Of a DNA stretch of 59,036 nt, positions 53,553-59,036 are shown one piece after another; position 1 is the first letter of the stretch, and every line of letters starts with the position of its first letter. A program made the position numbers and the translations under genes. Source of the stretch: Syntrophomonadaceae bacterium (GTDB lineage Bacteria > Bacillota > Syntrophomonadia > Syntrophomonadales > Syntrophomonadaceae); contig JAAYCK010000082.1 in the NCBI GenBank assembly GCA_012729835.1, positions 1 through 59,036 of the forward strand. The letters run 5' to 3'. Under the pieces are notes generated by a model. It was not told the origin of the DNA. It searched no databases and saw only the letters and a list, made by a program, of their open reading frames with translations.

Positions 53553-54749
53553 ATGTTCAACACTATTCAAGAAGCCATTAAGGACGTTCAGGATGGTAAA
53601 ATGCTCATCCTGGTCGATGACGAAGACCGGGAGAACGAAGGGGATATCATCGTGGCGGCGGACAAGGCTACCCCGGAGGTCATTAATTTCATGGTGACCC
53701 ATGCCAGGGGACTGGTCTGTACCCCAATGATGGGCAGCCGCCTGGATCAACTTGACATCCAGGCCATGGTCACTGAGAACACCGACAACCATGAGACAGC
53801 ATTTACGGTTTCAGTTGATCACCGTTCTACCAGCACCGGCATTTCCGCCCATGAACGAGCGGCAACTATCGCTGCACTTATCAATGATGATAGTATTGCC
53901 GGAGATTTCCGCAAACCGGGCCACATATTTCCGCTGAGGTATAAGGATGGCGGAGTGCTTCGCCGTGCCGGCCATACCGAGGGGTCGATCGACCTGGCTC
54001 GTTTGGCGGGACTTTACCCGGCATCTGTCATCTGCGAGATTATGAATGAGGACGGGAGCATGGCTCGCATCCCGGAGCTGCTGGAATTTGCCAAGAAACA
54101 TGATATGAAGATCGTCTCGATAGCTGATCTAATCGAATATCGGCGCCGGCGGGAGAAACTGATTAAGCGGGTCGATGATGCCCGACTGCCTACGTTATAT
54201 GGCGATTTTACTGCTGTAGCCTATGAATCCATTCTGGACGGCAAAGGGCACCTGGCTTTAGTGAAAGGGGAATGGGAAGAAGATGATCCCGTCCTGGTCC
54301 GGGTGCATTCGGAGTGTCTAACTGGTGATGTATTCGGGTCACGCCGCTGTGACTGCGGTGATCAGCTGCATACAGCCCTGAAGATGATCGAACAGGAAGG
54401 ACGTGGCATTTTGCTGTATATGCGCCAGGAAGGCCGAGGCATTGGGCTGATCAACAAGATCAGAGCGTATAAGCTGCAGGATAATGGTCGCGATACGGTG
54501 GAGGCCAATATAGAACTTGGATTTCCGCCCGATCTCAGAGACTATGGTATCGGAGCACAGATATTGGTGGACCTGGGTGTCCGTAAGATGCGCCTGATGA
54601 CCAATAATCCAAAGAAGTTGGCCGGACTGGAAGGCTATGATCTGGAGATTGTTGAACGGGTCCCTATAGAGATCCAGAGTATCAGTGAGAACCGCCTTTA
54701 TCTGCAGACTAAAAAGGACAAGATGGGGCACCTGTTAGAGAATCTATAA
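53553..54749 (+). CDS. ribBA: DHBP synthase / GTP cyclohydrolase II RibBA
   Basis: A 398-residue fusion supplying both riboflavin precursors. Residues 1-200 form the 3,4-dihydroxybutanone phosphate synthase ([27 protein letters not shown]). Residues 205-398 form GTP cyclohydrolase II, with the zinc cysteines in [17 protein letters not shown] and the catalytic [11 protein letters not shown]. The ribosome binding site is TAAGGAGG. Confidence 0.95.
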   Translation: MFNTIQEAIKDVQDGKMLILVDDEDRENEGDIIVAADKATPEVINFMVTHARGLVCTPMMGSRLDQLDIQAMVTENTDNHETAFTVSVDHRSTSTGISAHERAATIAALINDDSIAGDFRKPGHIFPLRYKDGGVLRRAGHTEGSIDLARLAGLYPASVICEIMNEDGSMARIPELLEFAKKHDMKIVSIADLIEYRRRREKLIKRVDDARLPTLYGDFTAVAYESILDGKGHLALVKGEWEEDDPVLVRVHSECLTGDVFGSRRCDCGDQLHTALKMIEQEGRGILLYMRQEGRGIGLINKIRAYKLQDNGRDTVEANIELGFPPDLRDYGIGAQILVDLGVRKMRLMTNNPKKLAGLEGYDLEIVERVPIEIQSISENRLYLQTKKDKMGHLLENL

Positions 54750-54816
54750 ACTGGATAGTAAATGGCAAATATGCTTCGTGGTAATGCAGGGTTATTATTT
54801 TACGGGAGGTAATGTA

Positions 54817-55278
54817 ATGGGAAATGTATTTCAGGGGAATCTTACCGGTGAGAACCAACACATGGGGATAGTGATCTCCAGATTCAATGAATTTATAACC
54901 AGCAAGCTGTTGTCAGGATGCATAGATGCTCTGGTACGACATGGCGTTAGTGAAGATAATATTGACATAGCCTGGGTGCCGGGCGCATTTGAGATGCCGC
55001 TGGCTGCCCAGAAGATGGCGAGCAAAGGCTATGATGCCGTGATATGTCTGGGAGCTGTGATACGCGGAGCGACCCCGCATTTCGAATATGTAGCGAATGA
55101 AGTAACCAAGGGTATCGCTCAGGTGGGTCTGAACAGTGGGATCCCGGTGGTCTATGGAGTGGTTACTGCTGATACCATTGAACAGGCGATCGAACGGGCC
55201 GGTACCAAGGCAGGCAACAAGGGAGTGGATGCTGCCGTAACAGCCATGGAGATGGTTAACCTGCTTAAGACATTATAA
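54817..55278 (+). CDS. ribH: 6,7-dimethyl-8-ribityllumazine synthase
   Basis: Forms the lumazine that RibE consumes. The 153 residues show [29 protein letters not shown], and [19 protein letters not shown]. The ATG at 54817 follows GGGAGG; the frame also opens at 54778 without a site. It is the last gene of the rib operon. Confidence 0.95.
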   Translation: MGNVFQGNLTGENQHMGIVISRFNEFITSKLLSGCIDALVRHGVSEDNIDIAWVPGAFEMPLAAQKMASKGYDAVICLGAVIRGATPHFEYVANEVTKGIAQVGLNSGIPVVYGVVTADTIEQAIERAGTKAGNKGVDAAVTAMEMVNLLKTL

Positions 55279-55304
55279 TTCGATATAGAAGAGGCTGCGC
55301 CAAA

Positions 55305-55374
55305 TGATAAGCTCCCCTCTGAGTACTCCTGGTTTTTTGTTATTTCAGGTGTCTGCTCAAAGGGGAGCTTATCA
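55305..55374. repeat. 70-base palindromic element after ribH
   Basis: TGATAAGCTCCCCTCTGAG at the left is matched by CTCAAAGGGGAGCTTATCA at the right (one mismatch); CCTG/CAGG extends the stem inside. It may terminate transcripts from both sides, but its near-perfect arms and central T-run also suit a MITE-like or REP-like repeat. Confidence 0.6.
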
Positions 55375-55400
55375 AAATGGGTAAACGCTTAATGCCTTAT

Positions 55401-55943
55401 TTATGTTCCGGGTCGGGGCCGGGTATCCTCGTGGAGAACGATAGTGAAAACCTTATTATTTTTTACTTTAAATATAACGCTGTGGTGGTTATCCCGCTGG
55501 TATATAGCTTCAAAGTCGGCTGCATTTAGCGCCTTACCAGTAAATATATAATTCTTGCCATAGGCGGCTACTACCTTGGAAAAGGGGTCGCCTACTTTAA
55601 TACCCCGGGAAGTCACCAGATCATCGGACAACAGGTGCAGTTGCTTGAGCTGGGTTTGTTTCTTATTGAAGGTTAGTATACATTCGGGAGAGTTGCTCCG
55701 GTAGACCGTGCTCATTCCCAGATCCTTACCATCAGGCAGCAGCTTTTTAGCTTCAGTCAGATCAGTTTGCCCGATGACCAGATCTCCACCGGTAATCTTA
55801 ACCGCAAAATCGCTGTCATTTAAGATCGGTTTGCCAGGTGGAAATACTGTCTTGACCTTTACTGCATTTTTGCTCACATAATAGCCACCCATACTGATCA
55901 GCGCGACGATAATCAGTACAATCAGCCCTTCTTTTTTTCGCAT
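55401..55943 (-). CDS. Membrane-anchored protein of unknown function
   Basis: A 180-residue protein with an N-terminal signal anchor (GLIVLIIVALISMGGYYV, residues 6-23) and an outer domain that ends near IVLHEDTRPRPGT. It includes RGIKVGDPFSKVVAAYGKNY, a motif common in small extracytoplasmic folds, but I do not recognise a family. It lies alone on the minus strand between ribH and tRNA-Leu. Function unknown. Confidence 0.65.
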   Translation of the reverse strand: MRKKEGLIVLIIVALISMGGYYVSKNAVKVKTVFPPGKPILNDSDFAVKITGGDLVIGQTDLTEAKKLLPDGKDLGMSTVYRSNSPECILTFNKKQTQLKQLHLLSDDLVTSRGIKVGDPFSKVVAAYGKNYIFTGKALNAADFEAIYQRDNHHSVIFKVKNNKVFTIVLHEDTRPRPGT

Positions 55944-56061
55944 TTAAACAACCGTCCTTTCCAAACGAGCAAGGTTTTAGCAAGCTGTTGAAGCTAGTAT
56001 TATTCTAACCGCTGGATGCTGTGAAAACCAGCACCATATTTCTGGTATTATGGTATGTTTT

Positions 56062-56105
56062 AAGGGTGTCCACCCTTGACAATGGCGGCGGTCATATAAT
56101 ATAAT
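56062..56105 (+). promoter_or_regulatory. tRNA-Leu promoter with an inverted repeat over the -35 box
   Basis: TTGACA (56076-56081) and TATAAT (56100-56105) are 18 bases apart; a second TATAAT at 56095 lies too close. AAGGGTG (56062-56068) and CACCCTT (56071-56077) form a perfect palindrome that overlaps the first two bases of the -35 box. Confidence 0.65.
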
Positions 56106-56136
56106 CATTCTTGCTGAAAGCAATTTATCAGTCTAT

Positions 56137-56223
56137 GCGGTAGTGGCGGAATCGGCAGACGCGCTAGATTCAGGTTCTAGTTGCCCTAAGGCAGTGGAGG
56201 TTCAAGTCCTCTCTACCGCACCA
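56137..56223 (+). tRNA. tRNA-Leu (anticodon CAG)
   Basis: The acceptor stem GCGGTAG pairs with CTACCGC, the anticodon stem CTAGA/TCTAG encloses TTCAGGT (anticodon CAG), a long variable arm follows as in class II tRNAs, GTTCAAGTC marks the T loop, and CCA is encoded. Confidence 0.95.
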
Positions 56224-56310
56224 TAGAAAAACCGGGAGGTTAAGTCCTCCCTTATTTGTTTTCTGGATTAGATTTTTGGCCAAGTTTGTAGTAGGTATTA
56301 AGGCATTATC

Positions 56311-56372
56311 GTAGGGGCGGATTCCATATCCGACCACTGTATGTTAGGTCGGATATGGAATCCGGCCCCTAC
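56311..56372. repeat. Palindromic repeat, 62 bases
   Basis: GTAGGGGCGGATTCCATATC plus CGACC (56311-56335) is matched by an inverted copy at 56347-56372 with a one-base bulge, around an 11-base loop. It abuts the end of the methyltransferase gene and could terminate it. A related segment lies at 19621-19644, so it belongs to a dispersed repeat family. Confidence 0.7.
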
Positions 56373-56374
56373 AT

Positions 56375-57223
56375 TTATTTGACTCTCCACAGCATCATGC
56401 CCACGGTGGAACTTACCTGTTGATGTACCTCTCCGTCAATGGTATGTCTGGCGATTACTTCTTCGATCACCGATTCTGATTTCCCGGTAGCCTCGGGAAG
56501 CAGACGGTAGACTTCTTTTTGGATGTTTTCCACGGTTTCTTTTTGCACAAAAGAGGATTCGACGAATTGTATTACGGGCTTGTAACCCAGAGCATAGATC
56601 AGGTTGAAGTGAAAGATAATGTCATTGAAATGATTGGGGTAGGGATGACCGGCAACAGTCTGGAAGATCTCGTCATAAACCTCGAAATGGCGCGGTCCGG
56701 AAAAGGCGCTAATATAGCACCACTGTCTCGAACAAATCATCATTTTTTCAATCAGGCTTTGTTCGTTTATTCCCGGGCACATGGAGGCAAAGACCAGATC
56801 GTAGCAGCCCGTCCATCCGCGGGATACGGGATCGATATCTTCCCAGATTCCTTCGATGGTCTCGATATTGTCTTTGAGATGGTCGGGGACTGATTGCGCA
56901 AAGAGATCCAGCATCCGCCGGGAAGGATCCAGGGCCGTTACCTGGTTACCCAGAGTAGCAAAAGGGATAGCGAAGGAACCGGGGCCGCTGCCAATATCCA
57001 GTATACGAATATTTTGATCAAGTGCGCCGTGACCGCGCAGGAAGCCGAAAACCCGGTCTACCCGGGAAGTGTCCCGGGACTTGATTGTATTATTGGCAAA
57101 GGAATCGGCACGACGATCCCAGAATTCCCCCTGGTCGTTTTTTTTACCGGAAACGGTGGCATTAGCGGTCCGGAATTCCTGCCACATCTTATTCCATTCG
57201 CTGGCACTGGTAAGCTCTCTCAT
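56375..57223 (-). CDS. Class I SAM-dependent methyltransferase
   Basis: A 282-residue protein with the SAM-binding motif I ILDIGSGPGSFAIPFA followed by VTALDPSRRMLDLF. The second half has no recognised substrate domain. The N-terminal helical region (ASEWNKMWQEFR) and EFWDRRADSFAN are seen in small-molecule methyltransferases. The start is ATG 57223, close behind GATGAGGTG; ATG 57229 is an alternative. The substrate is unknown. Confidence 0.8.
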   Translation of the reverse strand: MRELTSASEWNKMWQEFRTANATVSGKKNDQGEFWDRRADSFANNTIKSRDTSRVDRVFGFLRGHGALDQNIRILDIGSGPGSFAIPFATLGNQVTALDPSRRMLDLFAQSVPDHLKDNIETIEGIWEDIDPVSRGWTGCYDLVFASMCPGINEQSLIEKMMICSRQWCYISAFSGPRHFEVYDEIFQTVAGHPYPNHFNDIIFHFNLIYALGYKPVIQFVESSFVQKETVENIQKEVYRLLPEATGKSESVIEEVIARHTIDGEVHQQVSSTVGMMLWRVK

Positions 57224-57404
57224 ATGCACCTCATCATTTCTCCAGGATCAGCAGTATTAGCTAAAGAGTTCGAAACTGATATAATCCCGGTGTAACGGCT
57301 TTTTCCATGGATGACGGATCATTAATGTGTAATAATATCTTTAACTTCTCCCTGTTCTAATGGTACAATACATTTGAAATATTATGAAAGGGGAAATTCT
57401 AATA

Positions 57405-57953
57405 GTGAGCAAATTTAAGCTGAAGGCAGACGAGTGTGCACTGATAGTCATCGATCTACAGGAAAAACTGATGAAGGCTATGAAGGATGCCGAGAAGGTG
57501 CTAAACAATACAAATTTGCTGCTGGCTACGGCCAAACAATTTGAGATACCTGTGATAGTAACTGAACAGTATCCCAAAGGACTTGGACCTACAGTAGCGG
57601 AAATCAAGAATAACCTGCCTGAGCACAGCTATTTTGACAAAGTGAATTTTTCAGCCTGTGGCGATAGTTTCATGGATAAAATCACTGCTGTGGGGCGTAA
57701 GACCCTTATCGTTGTAGGGACTGAGACCCATGTTTGTGTTTTCCAGACAGCGAGAGATTTGCTGGCAGCCGGCTATGATGTTCAGGTGGTCAGCGATGCA
57801 GTATGTTCCCGTTTCGATTTCAATTACCTGAACGGACTGGACCTGATGAAAGAGGCCGGAGCCGTGATTACCAATACTGAAACTGTAGTATTTGATCTGC
57901 TGGGTTGTGCAGGGACACCTCAATTCAAGGTCATTTCGCCAATGGTTAAATAA
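57405..57953 (+). CDS. Isochorismatase-family cysteine hydrolase
   Basis: A 182-residue hydrolase. The triad residues are seen in IVIDLQEKL (Asp), the central lysine region, and VGTETHVCVFQTA (catalytic Cys). Relatives act on nicotinamide, isochorismate or carbamoylated amines; the exact substrate cannot be told. The GTG start at 57405 follows AAAGGGGA; ATG 57384 lies upstream of that site. It precedes the enoyl-CoA hydratase gene by 55 bases. Confidence 0.88.
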   Translation: MSKFKLKADECALIVIDLQEKLMKAMKDAEKVLNNTNLLLATAKQFEIPVIVTEQYPKGLGPTVAEIKNNLPEHSYFDKVNFSACGDSFMDKITAVGRKTLIVVGTETHVCVFQTARDLLAAGYDVQVVSDAVCSRFDFNYLNGLDLMKEAGAVITNTETVVFDLLGCAGTPQFKVISPMVK

Positions 57954-58008
57954 TCAGGCCAGGACCAAGGGCGATTTATAGATAATAAAACCTAAGGGGG
58001 TACTTATC

Positions 58009-58791
58009 ATGGCAATAGGTGAATATCTTTTGTATCGCGTTGAAGACAACATAGGCATCATTACCCTGAACCAACCGGAAAACTTCAATCTGGTAGGCTC
58101 ACCACTATGGCAGGAACTGGATGAGGTCCAGGGCATGATCGAACGCGACAAGAGCCTGCGGGTCGTTATCATCAATGCCAATGGGGACCATTTTTCTGCC
58201 GGGGTCAATCTTAAGGAACTGCGCGGCGTTGATTCGGAGTTCATCATGGACAACCTGGCCTGGCTGCAGAGGTTGTACAGTCGCTGGCAGGAATGGCCCA
58301 TTCCCGTCATCGCTGCCGTACATGGTCTGACCTATGGATCAGCAATGGAATTAATACTTGGCTGCGACATCAGGATCGCCGCTGAAAACACCAGATTATC
58401 CATTCCGGAAGTTCGCTTCGGCCTGACTCCGGACATGGGCGGAACCACCCGTCTGACCCACCTGGTGGGGATAGGCCAGGCCAAACGGCTTTTGATGGCT
58501 TGTGAAGAGATCGATGCCCAGGAAGCCCTGCGGATAGGTTTGGTTGAGGTTGTGGTGCCACTTGAGGAATTGATGCCCCGGGCTATGAAGATGGCTAAAC
58601 GCATCGCTTCCATGCCGCCGGCAGCAGTATCATTTGCCAAAAAGGGAGTAAACGTAGCCAATGAAAGCAGCGTGGCTGCCAGCCTGTTGTTTGAACAGGC
58701 ACAATCTACTTTCTGTTGTGGGACGCAAGATCAAAAAGAGTCGATTGATGCCTTTTTCGAAAAGAGAAAACCCATATTCAACCGGAAATAG
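58009..58791 (+). CDS. Enoyl-CoA hydratase/isomerase-family protein
   Basis: A 260-residue crotonase-fold enzyme that probably hydrates 2-enoyl-CoA. The oxyanion-hole region NGDHFSAGVNLKEL and both catalytic glutamates are present (GSAMELIL and SIPEVRFGL), followed by MGGTTRLTHLVG. The ATG follows AAGGGGG. It is separate from the acyl-CoA dehydrogenase block at 4.6-8.9 kb but could serve the same pathway. Confidence 0.9.
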   Translation: MAIGEYLLYRVEDNIGIITLNQPENFNLVGSPLWQELDEVQGMIERDKSLRVVIINANGDHFSAGVNLKELRGVDSEFIMDNLAWLQRLYSRWQEWPIPVIAAVHGLTYGSAMELILGCDIRIAAENTRLSIPEVRFGLTPDMGGTTRLTHLVGIGQAKRLLMACEEIDAQEALRIGLVEVVVPLEELMPRAMKMAKRIASMPPAAVSFAKKGVNVANESSVAASLLFEQAQSTFCCGTQDQKESIDAFFEKRKPIFNRK

Positions 58792-58842
58792 TATCCACTT
58801 GGAGATAAACTCTAATATTAGCGTAGATTACTTACTATATAG

Positions 58843-58871
58843 TTGACGAACCAAACGGGTGATGTTATAAT
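58843..58871 (+). promoter_or_regulatory. Promoter for the tRNA-Asp/tRNA-Phe cluster
   Basis: TTGACG (58843-58848) and TATAAT (58866-58871) with a 17-base spacer, 12 bases before tRNA-Asp. Confidence 0.8.
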
Positions 58872-58883
58872 TTACTTCGTTGC

Positions 58884-58959
58884 GGCGCCGTGGTGTAGCG
58901 GTTAACATGCCGGCCTGTCAAGCCGGAGAGCGTGGGTTCAAATCCCATCGGCGTCGCCA
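58884..58959 (+). tRNA. tRNA-Asp (anticodon GTC)
   Basis: Acceptor stem GGCGCCG pairs with CGGCGTC; anticodon loop CTGTCAA between CCGGC and GCCGG; T loop GGTTCAAATCC; CCA encoded. Confidence 0.95.
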
Positions 58960-58974
58960 TATTATGTGAGGTCT

Positions 58975-59036
<62 letters not shown>

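Overview
This window looks like chromosome from a spore-forming, anaerobic member of the Firmicutes (Clostridia). The mix of acyl-CoA dehydrogenases, a CoA-transferase, an enoyl-CoA hydratase and a polyhydroxyalkanoate (PHA) operon resembles the Syntrophomonas group; that placement is an inference from gene content. Evidence for the Firmicutes includes blocks in the same order as Bacillus subtilis, purine-rich ribosome binding sites with many TTG/GTG starts, a Gram-positive SOS box in front of recA, spoVS, and two sequences that match the sigma-H promoter consensus. No phage, insertion sequence, CRISPR array or rRNA was seen.

Layout. 1-4430: end of an aspartokinase gene, dapA, RNase J, a TepA/ClpP-like protease and ylzJ. 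4585-9812: a minus-strand block with two acyl-CoA dehydrogenases, a CoA-transferase, an XRE regulator and a membrane protein; it separates ylzJ from spoIIIE/ftsK. 10042-24008: ftsK, an HTH-kinase-like protein, rodZ-like, rimO, pgsA, an unknown membrane protein plus a short FtsH-like protease, cinA, recA, a possible recX remnant, rny, ymdB and spoVS. 24096-28004: a dipeptidase, a PHP phosphoesterase, a LysM-NlpC/P60 hydrolase, an orphan and a degenerate family-4 uracil-DNA-glycosylase-like protein. 28287-30911: a PHA operon (phasin, synthase subunit, MaoC hydratase, synthase), followed by a P-type Ca2+ ATPase. 33864-51484: a long co-directional housekeeping run dapL-yicC-remA-gmk-rpoZ-coaBC-metK-priA-def-fmt-DUF116-yugP-rsmB-rlmN-stp-prkC-rsgA-rpe. 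51532-55278: an FMN riboswitch and ribD-ribE-ribBA-ribH. 55305-59036: palindromic repeats, an unknown anchored protein, tRNA-Leu, a methyltransferase, an isochorismatase-family hydrolase, an enoyl-CoA hydratase, tRNA-Asp and a partial tRNA-Phe.

How the genes fit together. Aspartokinase, DapA and DapL supply the lysine/diaminopimelate route, with DapL implying the short aminotransferase branch. The acyl-CoA enzymes fit fatty-acid oxidation, and the PHA operon fits diversion of hydroxyacyl-CoA into storage polymer. The most intriguing items are the membrane-anchored unknown paired with an FtsH-like protease that lacks its outer domain, the UDG-like Fe-S protein without recognisable catalytic motifs, the HTH-PfkB fusion lacking its kinase motif, an apparent ATA start for RNase Y, and the two sigma-H-like promoters. 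Nothing here could be checked against a database, so family names rest on motifs and gene order read by eye.
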